DNA of 64,000 bases from Sanguinoderma infundibulare (GCA_032821775.1 JAVLRN010000006.1:2728001-2792000); one strand, 5' to 3'; shown: positions 1 to 10,907, counted from the stretch's first letter. Notes: a model not told the origin generated them from the sequence alone. Numbers and translations are program-made.

Positions 1-80
1 CCCTCCAATATTTGCAACACGTGTGAATCTCTTGAAGATTTTGCCCGTGCTCGCACTGAACCTGGGCTCAGATTCGCGCG
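1..80. repeat. 80-bp terminal segment of the unit, first occurrence
   Basis: Identical to 12155-12234 and 24309-24388. It is either the tail of a further upstream unit or a pre-existing direct repeat that flanked the unit and allowed unequal crossing-over. The sequence left of the window would decide. Confidence 0.85.
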
Positions 81-99
81 TGCGGTACGCCTGGATTTG

Positions 100-1500
100 T
101 GGCTGTGCGCGTGGGTGCGATAGCTGGGGCGTTGAGTAGATCGGGGCTAAAAGCGGCAACTGGAGCGACGGGAGTACCAGGTAGAACGGCTATGATAGGG
201 GATGTTTTGGGCTCTATAGTACAGTAGGAGGGCTCTGTGCTATGGTATAAGCGTCAGAGGGACAGGAGGACATGTTCCGGGCAGGAGCGCACTCAATTCA
301 AACAGTGGGGAGTTCAACGAAAACGATGTATTTGATTGGAGCTACGCTAGACATGGCACACTACTCGTATGTACAGACCATGAAATGCTGGGAATTACCA
401 CCCGTCCGCCTCGAGGGATGGGTGGCACATGACGAGGTTGAGATGTGCGGCCCCATGCTGAACCAACTAGCTCACCCTGGAGTGTCGCTCCCTCGGGTGT
501 CAGTTGGGAGATGTCGAGAGATGAGATACTGTGCGAGAGGTGGTGTACGGAGGAATACCGGAAGTGGTCGACATCATCTACGGGCGAGCAGAGACGGTGC
601 TGAGCGTCCATACTGTGGAAGTTCGAGATCCACGCACAAAGTGCTGAAAATTTGAATAGACGTCAGTGCGCCGCGCACGACTCGAATGTGACAGGAGTGA
701 GAACATACCATGCTCGGATACTGCGCGCGCAAGCAAACGGCACAGTACCACGTTCTGGGCAGAGCGGTACCAAGATCCGCGCCCAGAGGACCTACAAACG
801 TCCTGTGAACGACCACGGTAAGTTTTCGCAAGCACGCTCTCCCACACAATCAGAAGAACAACGTACCAAGCGTGAATTTGATGGGATCGCATCCTGGAAA
901 TGAGGACCCAGGCCAATGCCGGTCAAGATAGAGATACCACAACCCCCGGGAAGTGCAAACATGCAGGCGAGGTGCGTACCAAGTTGCGCATATGCACGCC
1001 GAGAGTCGGCTGCCGCTCACACGGACTTAGACCCTGCGACGCGACTTCCGTCGGGTCTGCTTGCAAGAAGTGTGATGACGAGCGGACTGACGGAGGTTGC
1101 ACGCGCAAAGAGACAAGTGTCCCGTCTGCCTCGTCTGCACGGCGGCATTCAGGAGTGTGTGAGCACTCACTGGGAGACCACCAGAAGACTGGAGCACTCG
1201 TGCGCGGCGAAATCGCTTTTGATCCCAGTCTTGTGGCGTCGCGATGTGCGTGCCCTTTGGAATTTGATATCTGGAATTGCGATACGGAATTTGGAGGATT
1301 GCTGCTGCCGCCGCTGCTCATTGTTCCCTGCTGTGCATTTTTTGAGCACGCACCGTTTCCCACTTTCGGTTTTCTTCTACTCTGTGCGCGTGCCTGGAAA
1401 CGCCTTAATTCGCAGACCGCAGTACCAAACAGCTGCAAGGATTACGTACCAAATAATGCCGACAAGGAATGCGCACTCTGAGCATCATGCGGACTCGGAC
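100..1500 (+). repeat. Dispersed mosaic repeat block with GTACCAAG octamers (copy 1)
   Basis: This stretch is alignable, with many substitutions and gaps, to 61230-62520 near the other end of the window. The octamer GTACCAAG occurs at 767, 863 and 976 and again at 1610, with GTACCAAA at 1422 and 1446, all on the plus strand. Reading frames in it are open by chance and differ between the related copies, so I call no gene. It is not recognisable as a known transposon; no transposase, integrase or helicase motif is visible. Confidence 0.7.
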
Positions 1501-1761
1501 TGCCCGACACGAGTTTCATCGAGAAGTGAGCACCCGGCTCGACGGAGAAGACGACCGACAGAGGTCACCGGCGGAAAGGGACAAGAGTCCTGAGACCAGC
1601 CCGATGGACGTACCAAGTTATATAGCATGCACCCGTTGGCGCAGACCATTCCCGGCTACTTTGCTCTGGTCTACCTTCCAGAAGTCTGACGGAGGGTGCA
1701 TGTGCAAAGAAAAAAGGGTCGTCAGTAGCCAACACACGACCCGTATAAGTATAGTACTTAC

Positions 1762-2170
1762 ACATCCCGTTCACGACCTCCGCGCTCACAGCGCCGATCC
1801 CGTCCGCCCCACACTCAAAGTTCTCCTCGCCTACGTCCCAGTGTAGGATTTGGATAGCCCGTCCCCCGTGTCCATCCTTGCTTGATGATGATGACGCGCG
1901 CTCGACCTGGCTAGGTGCAGCGGTATCTTTTGAACGCATCTTCGCATCTGAGGTGTCTTTGTCGGCATTGGCATTGGCGTTCACGCCGTTTGCCTGTGAA
2001 CCCTCATCTTCAGCGACGGTACTGTTGCTCGAAATGGCAGACGCATTCGCAGGCTTGACGTCCTTCTCTTTCGACGAGGATTTCGGCAGCTTGCTCTGCG
2101 TGCCACCCGCAGTCATCAGGAGCGCGATGACATATCGCTGACCGCCACTCCGAGATGCTGCCATCGCCAT
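1762..2170 (-). pseudogene. Exon-like fragment of an unknown gene (copy 1)
   Basis: The minus-strand frame starts with ATG at 2170 and runs about 136 codons to a good splice donor (GTAAGT at 1761-1756). The product would be Ser/Lys/Asp-rich and low in complexity, with an Asn-Ala-Asn-Ala stretch and a more ordered end containing ILHWDVGEENFECG. Beyond the donor I find no convincing next exon, because the GTACCAAG block begins there. It is probably a 5' gene fragment cut off by the repeat; no family is recognised. Confidence 0.35.
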
Positions 2171-2240
2171 CTCAGCCGAGTACTCGACCCACTTAAAGGA
2201 CCATGTACTGAGTCATGCTGACAAGCGCATGTTGCCGGTC

Positions 2241-3455
2241 CTACAGAAGGATGTCAGCACACCCTTCTACGAGAGAGACGTCAGGAATGTCCTCGGTAAG
2301 CATGGCAGCGAGGCAGGTGGCGAGGTGAAAGTCGATGTGACCATGGAGGAACCACGGGCCTGGGTTGTCGGTCTGCAAGTGCGAGACAGAGAACGACTGT
2401 CAGTGAACCACAGAAATGGAGGTGGAAACACAAGGGCGCTCACTCTGAAGCAGATTGTCACGTTGTCGGTTCCGCTGCCAATGCTCACGAAGTCGCGCCT
2501 GACGGGGTTCACGTAGTTCGGGGTCTCCTGACCGGCGCTTCGCACGATGGAGAATATGTGCTGTACATCCGAATGTCAGCCGTCAGCATCTCAAACACGA
2601 AAGAGAAGAACTGAGCACGCACCCTGTGCAAGTGGAGCGCATGCGGGCAGCCTATGTCCAGTGCCGGCATGGTGATCTCAATAGTCGCATTCCTCGGCAG
2701 GCCGTACACGCTCCCCTTGGAGAGGAGGTCCTGTGCCCGCTGCGCACCACTCAGGATCTGGAGGAGGATGGGGAGATCCGAGTTCACCCACAACTTGCCG
2801 CCGAGGCTGAAGTGGAGCACGCTGTCGTTCTAGAGTTTGGTCCATGAGTGGTCTGGATGCCTAGGATGCAGAACGAGAGACTTACGAAGCCAGGCACGAG
2901 GTCAAGAGGGTAGTCCACGCCGCCGACATAAGGTTCCACAGGCTGTGTGGCACAGCGTCAATCAGCACATGTCGAGGGTTGCAGGCAAGATGGTATATAC
3001 CGCGGCAGGGTGCGTCAAGGGGTGCAAGTTATACTCGAAGAGGGGGTCGACAGACTGAAACGTCCTGGTCTTCGGGCTCCTCTTCCGGCGCGCTGTCGTA
3101 CCGCAGAATAGCAGAATAGATCCCGTTTGTGTAACCAAGCGCACTGCTGTTCAGCATGGTGTTGGGGAGAGCATGAATCCAGTAGTTGTTGATCTCCTGG
3201 TTTGCATCCAGCTGCCGGAATCCAGGCGAAAAGTGAGCCCCAAATGAAGCCCGGAGATAGACGATGCAAGCTTACAATGAACGAGTACCGCTGAGCCGCG
3301 AAGATCTGGATCTCATCGACAGTGAGTGGGGCAGTATTCTGGCCGTCAGCCTTGATGATGGTCATGGAGTGCCCCGCAATCGAGAATGTGTAGTTGGGAT
3401 CGCAGGAGATACTGACGAGGCGGAGCCAGTAGCTGGAGAGAATATGGCCCATGAG
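2241..3455 (-). pseudogene. Laccase relic, 3' half only (copy 1)
   Basis: Spliced minus-strand segments read as the C-terminal part of a basidiomycete laccase (multicopper oxidase, phenol oxidation coupled to O2 reduction). Recognisable pieces in order are [15 protein letters not shown], the AQRYSFI segment, [44 protein letters not shown] and [17 protein letters not shown]. Introns are still in place, so this is DNA-level decay and not a retrocopy. Damage: everything before about residue 180 of a typical mature laccase is absent, there is a frameshift after the EEEPEDQD segment, the final HCH motif reads HGH so the type-1 copper cysteine is lost, HPFHLHGH has become HALHLHRH, and the C-terminus is aberrant. 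It sits between two blocks of the dispersed repeat. Confidence 0.85.
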
Positions 3456-3539
3456 AGATTGAATGGAGGATAGCGGCAGTGGGCACATGAGCGCGCCGAC
3501 GCCAGCCCGGCAGTCGAGACCTACATGCCAACGTTGAAA

Positions 3540-3790
3540 TGTTATTCACGAGTGCCAACAGGAGATTTAAGAGAGCATGTACCAAGTTATGACCGCCGCC
3601 TACAGACAGCATGATGTGTAGAATGCAGCATGGCGGCAAGAGACAGAAACCAGCACACAGAAACGTCGCGACAGGGCCCGGTGTCTGTGTCAATGTGCAT
3701 CAATCTTGGAAGTTCTGTAGTGTTGTAGGAGACCGTGCAGAGGCCGTCGTCGCACTGCAGTGGTTATGGCGGCCAAGGCACAAGAGAAGG
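3540..3790 (+). repeat. Second block of the dispersed repeat (copy 1)
   Basis: Carries GTACCAAG at 3579 and aligns to 63545-63830 over about 250 bp, including the shared stretch around AGCATGATGTGTAGAA. In the right-hand relative this block runs directly into coronin exons; here the corresponding sequence is too worn to read as protein. Confidence 0.65.
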
Positions 3791-3799
3791 CATGGATGG

Positions 3800-4900
3800 G
3801 TAGAGGGGGAAGAGCGGAGGGGGATAGACAGGGAAGGGTGGCGAGACATCCAAAGGGGTCCAAGTCCCTGTTCACGACCGACTGTGGGACCAAAGCAATA
3901 CAAACAGATGGCTAAGCCAATTCGCTTAGCCACCTCGCGACATCTATTTGCTGAGTTAGCATCCCGAATCAATTGATGGTCAATGTGTCTCGTCTGAGGC
4001 TGCGCTCTCGCCTACCTGGGAATTCATAGCCGTTGTTGGACTGTTCCAGCTGGTCCACTCCACGGAGACCCAGCGATGGACATGGACGACATGGATTTGA
4101 TGAGCTCTTCTGTTGGGTCCTTAGACGGCGCTGCTCAGCGAGCCCAGGGCCTTCATGGATATCGATGGCTCGTTGGTTGAGACGCGGCTGCATCCACAGA
4201 GTTGTTCCCGGCCAGCGTGCATGCAGGGCTAGGCAGCGGTGGACTAGGCAAGCGGTCCTCGGGGGTGTTGGAAGGTCCTCTTGCTCCGCGATCCAAGCGC
4301 GCGCTGTGAACGTACTGGCGCGAGTCTGTCTGGCGGCCCTCGGACGGCGAGTTCCAGATGCCGATGTGCGATATGCGTCCCTTGACGACGATGGGGAGCG
4401 CGCGTTCGCGATGTATCTCGCCAATCAAGATGCTCATCTCGAGGGTCCGTGCGCATGGATGCGAGGACCTTCGAGCCGCGGTCGTCAGGGATCTTGTGGG
4501 TCCTGGGGCCGACGCATCGGGTAGGCACGCCTTGAATAGGCTGACATCATTGATGCATGGGGCCCGCGTCGGATTCACCAACAAACACTGACCTTCGTCA
4601 GTACTACGATGAGAAATGAATGATAAGTAGTTACACGTAAAATCCGAACACACGTGGGGAACAGATAGGTTTGTTCATCTGGCGAACGAGGTAACGAGGT
4701 AGAGATGTCAATTGAAGTGACCGCGTCTCGGGGACTGAAGGTAAGGTCATATGTGAGTACCCCGAGCTCGCAAAGGAAAATGCAATGACAAATGGAGTAC
4801 TCACTTGGCAGGCCATCCGGCGAGCGAAAAGTTCATCTTCGATATCCGCGTCGCCTGGTAAAACATCTCCAGTAGCTGCGCACCCTCCACGGCGAGGTCT
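3800..4900 (-). other. Unassigned stretch with exon-like minus-strand frames (copy 1)
   Basis: No gene can be named. On the minus strand two short pieces look more protein-like than chance, one containing LLEMFYQATRISKMNFSL (about 4870-4810, followed by a GTGAGT donor) and one containing ISHIGIWNSPSEGRQ (about 4380-4320). They may be exons of one decayed gene. No start, stop or conserved catalytic motif could be tied to them. The same sequence recurs at 15954-17054. Confidence 0.25.
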
Positions 4901-4904
4901 CAAA

Positions 4905-5455
4905 GTGATCCACGCTTGTCGACGACAAGCCCCAGACCGGGGAACACGCGGACGGCGTCTTGCACGAGGAGTTCCGTGCGTTCGTATGTCCTTTCCTCCG
5001 ATTTCGCCAGGATGCCCGGGCCGACGAGGAATTGCTCTGCCACACTTGCAGCACGCACCGTAAGCCGCGCGACTTCGTGAACGGGACTGACATTCGCTAC
5101 GAGCGCTCAGCGATCGTCAACCTGAAGTACCAGTCTCGCGCGTCGAAGCTCATCGTGGGCGAGTGCATGATCCCGTACAACCCGCGGCAGACGTCAACCC
5201 CTTGAACATCCACGATGTCATGCCTTCCAATATGCGCTGCATGATCCTTGGGTTCCCGGGCGATATCAGCGTGAGGGAGACCACATCGCGTGCTTGAGGA
5301 CTCGCGGAGCGTATGGACGTCCTGGACGGGTTCTTGAAGCATTTCGAGCAAGGCGATCATGAGAAGGTGTTTGACGTGATCTGCATCTGCGGGACGAGCA
5401 AGGACGATATGGACAACACGGGCGAGCGATTCTTTTAGCGTCGAGCTTTCCACCT
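4905..5455 (+). pseudogene. Phenol 2-monooxygenase relic, C-terminal domain (copy 1)
   Basis: Plus-strand pieces match the thioredoxin-fold C-terminal dimerisation domain of FAD-dependent phenol hydroxylases: LHEEFRAFV, a short intron, RDFVNGTDIRYERSAIV, ASKLIVGE-MIPY, then IHDVMPSN, LGFPGDIS and HEKVFDVICICGTSKDD. A small deletion after MIPYN shifts the frame into TGA, and a second in-frame TGA follows the GDISVRETTSRA segment. The FAD-binding half is missing. A related, less damaged piece lies at 62802-63450 on the other strand. Aromatic ring hydroxylation would have been the original role; this copy cannot make an enzyme. Confidence 0.8.
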
Positions 5456-5459
5456 CCTT

Positions 5460-7020
5460 CGCGGCTTGCCAGACCTGCCGCAGCCCTCGAGGCACTGGTC
5501 GAAGTGGACGGTTGTCTTACTGCTATGTAGTACGCGTGTCGGGAGTGACTAGAACGGATCTGTAGTCTGATAGGGAGACGGGGTCATCGCCAATGGGTAC
5601 CTCGAGAACAGCGTGGCGTATGTTCTCGCCCGACTTGCTCACGCCGCGATGGATGATGACATCGGTGAGTTCGGGTACGCGTTTGTGGGGGAGGCAACTT
5701 GGCTCAGCACAGGGACACGTTCCATTCCAGCGACGACTGGGCGAGGAAGCCTAGTCAAAGACCGTGTTAGCTGGTGCACACGAAAACAAGGGGATGGGAC
5801 TCACGCACCCAGTCCAGACTGCGCTCACAAGCGAAGCGCGACGTGATCGCCCTGTTAAAGTCAGTTCCGAACAGCGTGCGCGGAGGGAGAACCGGTCGTG
5901 GAAGCTCACCTAGACGACAATTTGGTACAGGTACTGGTACATGGCCGGTGATTGATTCCAGCCGACTTCAAGGGGTCGCGTTCGAATGGAGGGCACGCTT
6001 GCCGGGTTGTGCTCACATCACCTTTGGTTGAGTCCCGTCTGTTGCGATGCTCAGACAGGTCAGAGCCCTTAGCTGTGACTCTGTCATAAATACGATCATC
6101 CAGGATCCACGACGACAGGCAAAGGCCAGGTTGGGGATGAGGGTGCAGCATTGAACAGAGGCGGGGGACAGGGACGTGAGCGGTGGATGCAGTGACGTCA
6201 GGAACGGGCCTCAGGGGGATGGTTACGGAAAAGATAGGCAAGCGCGATGGTGTACATTCGCGCTAAGGATGTGGGGTTGACGACGGCGGTTTGATTGATG
6301 GAATTGGCTCGAGCCTCCGAGCACCGGCGGCGTCTGCTTCACTTGATACCGCTTCGTGTGAGGGTCGCGACGAGAACGCGGCCGGGAAGCGGCCATGTCG
6401 GCCTTGTGTGGGTCGATTTCGAGGCGTTGGACAACCGCCTCCCCTGAAGAAACGCAGTATAAAAGACTTGCAAGTGGGACGCAGATGCCGCAATACTCAC
6501 CCGCGTTGTACACGCTACACCCGTTGGTACGTCCTGCCTCGGGCTCCTCGCATCCGCTCTGCAAGTCGCTGAAGACGCTGCTTGCGCCCTTTGCACAGGG
6601 TCCGGGGGCCGACGTCCGACGTACGTCCTCTCCGCGATTGTGTTGTCCAATCTGCGCTAACCGTTCGACATGCAGGGCCGCCCCGACGTCGAAAGGTGAT
6701 CTGCACACCGGATGGAGGTCTGTCAGCCGGTGCAAAGTATTTGAGGTTAATGCTTACTGTGGTCTTGATTCGTAGGTAACCGCTGTCCGGGAGATGTCGT
6801 AATGATCGCCAGTGTTGGGGGGAAGCGGAATGGCGGTGACCAGCGTTGCAGCAGGCATGTTCCTCTGGCGTGACCGGTTCTTGAGCGCGTTTGGGCGGAA
6901 TGAAACGAACGAGTAGGTCTTGCTGTTGTTTGCGCGGGCATACAGTACTGATCCTCGGTTCGATTTGGTGTGGTTTTGGTAGTGCGCCGGCAGCGTTCTC
7001 GGACGGTGATTTGCGCGGTC
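5460..7020. other. No confident gene (copy 1)
   Basis: About 1.5 kb with only short, inconsistent open frames on both strands. I could not assemble spliced exons or recognise a domain. The same sequence lies at 17614-19174. Confidence 0.5.
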
Positions 7021-7026
7021 ACCCCT

Positions 7027-7780
7027 CTAGTGAACAAGAGGACGGGGAGGAGGAGGAGGCGACAGAGACGATCGATTCTCACACTCACGCAAAGCACGAG
7101 CATGGCATAGCGGCGGTGATGCGATCAGCTCGACGGCTGCTTCGTCATGGACGGGATCGACAGCCTCGGCAGCTGCGCTCGCGAGGGCCAGAGTTGCTGG
7201 AGGCGCAGGGATTGTTGCGGTAAGGGACGGCGTAAATGTCATGGTGTAGGGATGGGGGTTGTGCGCGTCGGGCGATGGACGAGGATTTGAGGTGACGAGG
7301 ACAACGCGGTGGGCCGTTAGTCCGCGTCGCCGTCGTGCCTTCGAGTTCGAGTGGCGCTGCACCGAGCTTATCGCGAGCTCATATGATGGAGTGGACGGTA
7401 CGGCACCGATGCTGGGTGTACATACGTAGTGCGAAGGTTTGATATTCGATGTTGGATGCTCAGTGATCGTGGGCGTTGGGTGGCGTTGATTGCGCTGGGA
7501 CGCGATGGGAGTCATGGTGTTCCTTCTTCTGAACTGGGAACGGGGACGCGCTCGTTCACGGTGCAGTTGAAAGGTTTTGAATGAGTGCGTTTGACATGTT
7601 GTGGAATTGCTGGGAGCGCGGATCGCGGTGGTACATGACGTCGGGGCTGGGGTAACTGTGCACCGGCTGTGAGGTATGTATAGTAGTGGACAGAGGACGT
7701 AGATTAGTATTTTGCAGATAGCCATTCGAGCGTGGATGCGCATACCTAGCAGGGGCGATGTATGCAATCAGATCAGGCAT
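7027..7780 (-). CDS. Hypothetical protein, two exons (copy 1)
   Basis: A CT-rich leader on the minus strand precedes the ATG at 7780. Exon 1 (7780-7746) ends at GTATGC; the 79-nt intron (7745-7667) contains a canonical ACTAAT branch site and ends in CACAG; exon 2 (7666-7027) then stays open to a stop, giving about 225 residues. The product is rich in Thr, Pro, Ser and Ala, with an Arg-rich patch (KARRRRG) in the middle and a proline run at the end (SPPPPPRPLV). No domain is recognised. The splice model rests on intron quality, so the gene is plausible but unproven. Confidence 0.45.
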
Positions 7781-8088
7781 GAGCGACAGGTGAAGGGGAG
7801 CCGGAGGGAACAGCAACCGTGGCCAAGGCAGCAACAAGTGGAGGCAGAAACAAGCGTCAAGCTTGACCCAGGTTCGCGTGCGACAGCGGGCGAGTGCAGA
7901 CGATGGGAGAGAGAGAATAGAGAAGCTGGCTGGGAGCCTTGAGCTTATCCTTTCCGCTCGCTGTTACGAGAGAAACACATGCCTCGGGTGATTGGAGGGC
8001 TGGACTTGGACAGCCATTGTAACCGATACCGGACGAGGGTGCGTGCCGAAGGATGTCGAGAAGGACAATCTCATTTGATCGAGGCCGA

Positions 8089-8585
8089 GTGACATCATGC
8101 ATGCGACCCAGAAAGCTTCCGGCGGGCGCCTAACACCGTAGATTCGGCTCAGCCTGAGTCTGCCTCTTACGCGTCCCTCCTGCTTCGTACGTTAACTACG
8201 ACAAGGCTTGCTTGGGGCACTGCGCTTGCCATCCCGATTCGCCACTCCACGTGTCACCCGCGCACAGCTGGCGCCCAGTCAGGTCAGTCCTTCCGCACCC
8301 TTATCCGTCAGCCTTGTCTCAGCCCGCATCGGCGCGCACACGTACGTCTTCGGAACATCCTTTCTTCACGTATTATCCCCGTCGGTCTCAACCCCAACGT
8401 CCCACTCAGCATTCCGTCACATTCTACCCACCTTGCGTGGGTTTCACACACACCGAGGCCGAGGTTATGATATGACATCACGCGTATGGGTCAGAAAGCT
8501 TCCGGAGAGCACCTACCAAACGCCGCAGATTCGGCTCAGGGTCTGCCTCTTACGCATCCCTCCTGCTTCGTACCTTAACCACCAC
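8089..8585. repeat. Duplicated ~90-bp segment upstream of the WLM protease gene (copy 1)
   Basis: The stretch at 8089-8199 and that at 8473-8585 are imperfect direct repeats. Both contain CAGAAAGCTTCCGG, GATTCGGCTCAG and CCTCCTGCTTCGTAC. The second copy ends about 35 bp before the start codon at 8619, so it probably includes leader sequence. A partial duplication of the promoter or 5' region is the simplest reading. The same pair is at 20243-20353 and 20627-20739. Confidence 0.7.
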
Positions 8586-8618
8586 CTTTGCAGTATTATC
8601 ACTACATCACAGATACCC

Positions 8619-9625
8619 ATGGAATCAGAAACCCCTTCAATCAACCTGACGTTCACCCACCGCGGGACCACCCATCCACTGTCGCTCCTTCCGGACTCGA
8701 CTCTAGCATACCTCCATGAACAGCTTGAAGAACTTACGTCAGTCCCTCCAGAGAACCAGAAGCTCCTCTACAAAGGAAAGAAGACAGTCGGAAACGATGA
8801 CACCACACTGTCGGAGGCGGGGCTGAAGGACAGAACGAAGGTGCAGTTGATCAAGCCCACCGCGGTGGAGCTCGGAGGCCTCAAGGCGACCGAGAGCGAG
8901 CACCAGCGCAGAGAGCAGATATTGAGGGAGCGCGTGCAGAAGGGCCCGACAAAGGTACGTCCTGGACCTTCCTAGAATCCTACGGTTTCGTCCCTGGGCT
9001 AACTAAAGCACCAGGTACGCTCGACCGGGCCTTCCTCGTCAGCCGACTCCCAGTACACCTTCCACCGGATCGAGCCCCTCTCCCACCTCCCGAATCCTGA
9101 CTCCGCCAGGACGCTCCTCACCAAGCTCGCCAACGACCCCGCCATCCGCCATGTCATGCGCAAGCACCAGTTCGCGGTCGGGGTCCTCACCGAGCTCGCC
9201 CCGCACGAGCAGCCGCACCTGCTCGGGCTCAATGTCAACGCCGGCCAGGCGATCAAGCTCCGCCTGCGGACCGACAGATACGACGGCTTCCGGCTGTACA
9301 AGGAGGTCCGGCGCGTACTCTGCCATGAGCTCACGCACAATGTTTGGGGCGATCATGATAATAACGTGCGTACCTGTTGCTTGTGTGCTGGAGTGGCTTG
9401 ACGTTCGTGGTATTGCAGTTCAAGGAGCTGAACTCCACTCTCAACCGAGAGGTCGCCGAGTTCGAGCGTGCGCAGGCTGCTGGGACGCATCATCTCGACG
9501 GTGTGGGATTCGGCTCCCCGCACTCAGCGCTCGAAGCGGAGGCGCAGGAGTATGTCGCTAGTAGTTCACACACCCTCGGCGGGGCAGGGACAAGTCGCGC
9601 GAGCGACTCACCTGAAGAGCGATGA
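8619..9625 (+). CDS. Ubiquitin-like/WLM metalloprotease, C-terminally shortened (copy 1)
   Basis: Three exons: 8619-8954, 9015-9365 and 9419-9625, all joined in phase 0, give 297 residues. Residues about 5-80 form a ubiquitin-like domain (LYKGKK is typical). Residues about 130-240 are a WLM domain with the zinc motif HELTHNVWGDHDNNF, i.e. HExxHxxxGxH with a fourth ligand nearby. WLM proteins related to Wss1 cleave proteins crosslinked to DNA and interact with ubiquitin/SUMO and Cdc48; fungal UBL-WLM fusions have similar length. The stop TGA at 9623-9625 is followed in the same frame by 28 more codons of family-like sequence (ILEATMNRLRKEEKELED) to another TGA at 9710-9712. So the present stop looks like a recent CGA-to-TGA change that removes the tail. 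I chose the ATG at 8619 because the upstream in-frame sequence is not protein-like. Confidence 0.85.
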
Positions 9626-9941
9626 AGGAAGATCCTAGAGGCTACGATGAACAGACTACGGAAGGAAGAAAAAGAGCTCGAGGATCGGTGTGGGACTGCT
9701 GGACATTTGTGATCTGCCGACGGTTGTAGGTTGCTGTATCATCTAGAGCTGTTGTACTCACGTCATCTATTATAGCATTTGTATTTTGTGCTTTCGTTCG
9801 CGCGGGCTGAAATTCACTTCGGTTCTCGGGTCCGAGAAACTCGGAGAACACAGGGGATGGCGGAGCGAAGCGAGGCCATCTCAGTTTCTCAAGTACTTCT
9901 GACAGTGAGTGACCGCCGGATCATGACGGATTTTCCGGACG

Positions 9942-10907
9942 ATGTCGCAGCTAGAGGAGATCTTGCACGCTCTGCGTGGCCTAATGCCTCGACTTGAGCT
10001 AGTGTTGTGCAGGGCCGGGCCGGGCTCAAATGCCCGGGCTCGGGCCCGGCTTTTGGGGGCTCGGGCTCACCACCACCTCAAGCCGGGCCCTCATGAAGGG
10101 CTTGGGCTCGGCTCAGGCCGGGTCGGGCTCAAGCCCGGGCTTTTGGCCTGTAGTAATAGTGAGTCTGAATACTGAAACTTTGGAACCAATTGTGGTTTAC
10201 CAAGGTCCTATGACTCTTTTAGCAGATGAGCAATCCGAATGGAAGCGAAACAAAGTTGAAAAGTCCTCACTATCGACAGTTGTCAAATGAAGCTGCCCAA
10301 TTTTGGGAACGCTAGCGCCCGTATGGCAGCCACTGACATGCTCTGATGCGTTGCCGTTTTCTTGCTTGATGTTTCTTGTACCCTTCTACCTTCATCCCAT
10401 AATGGTATTCAATGAGATCTACTAATTATGCATTTACAACAGGCACGATATACCATGACAGGAGCCTTGCTGGAAGCCCGGGCTTGTGGGCCGGGCTCGG
10501 GCTTGCACGAAGGTGAGCCGGGCCCTGGAGCCCTCAGAGCCCACCAGCGGGCCCGGCCGGGCTCAGGCTTTGAGGGCCTGGTAGCCGGGGCTTCAGGGCT
10601 TGAGGCCCGACCCCGCACAACACTAACTTGAGCTCACGTCGCCTCTATGCAGCCGACTTACTATGAAGACGAGGACGAATACGAACACAGCATTGCCCAT
10701 ACATCAAAGCGCGTCCCCTTCTGGGTGAACGTCCTCGCCCTACCATGCCCTCCCAATCCGTCCGGCCCCGCGCTCGACAACGACGAGCCACGCATGGTAC
10801 TGCCGCGCCTCCGCCGGCTCAGACACAGCACATGGCCACCGTCATACTCCGCTTCACCGGCGTACTGGTCATCCACAGGGATCGTCAAGGCGAAAGCTAA
10901 GAGTTGA
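9942..10907 (+). pseudogene. Possible small gene split by the hAT element (copy 1)
   Basis: Removing the 626-bp element and one copy of its target duplication rejoins flanking sequence. Upstream, an ATG at 9942 opens MSQLEEILHAL. Downstream, a frame contains TYYEDEDEYEHSIAHTSKR and runs to a stop at 10907. A 43-46 nt intron ending CTATGCAG can be drawn that would hold the insertion site. The model is weak: the donor is not a good consensus and no domain is recognised. Confidence 0.25.
10000..10625. mobile_element. Non-autonomous hAT-type element, 626 bp (copy 1)
   Basis: Terminal inverted repeats begin TAGTGTTGTGC and continue into GGGC-rich sequence; about 19 of the first 21 bases pair between the ends. 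The element is flanked by a perfect 8-bp target-site duplication, ACTTGAGC (9992-9999 and 10626-10633). An 8-bp duplication and this style of end are the hallmarks of the hAT superfamily. Both subterminal regions are dense in GGGCCGGGCTCGGGC-like words; the middle 300 bp is AT-richer. No transposase frame is present, so it must have moved with an enzyme made elsewhere. Perfect target duplication indicates fairly recent insertion, before the 12-kb unit was duplicated. Confidence 0.9.

Noticed and set aside
900..1593. Overlapping 193- and 225-codon plus frames
   Set aside because: They fall in the dispersed repeat block, are not kept open in the related copy at 61-62.5 kb, and show no domain.
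8208..8618. N-terminal extension of the WLM protease to 8208
   Set aside because: The sequence is the duplicated 5' segment and is not protein-like; the ubiquitin-like fold begins right after the ATG at 8619.
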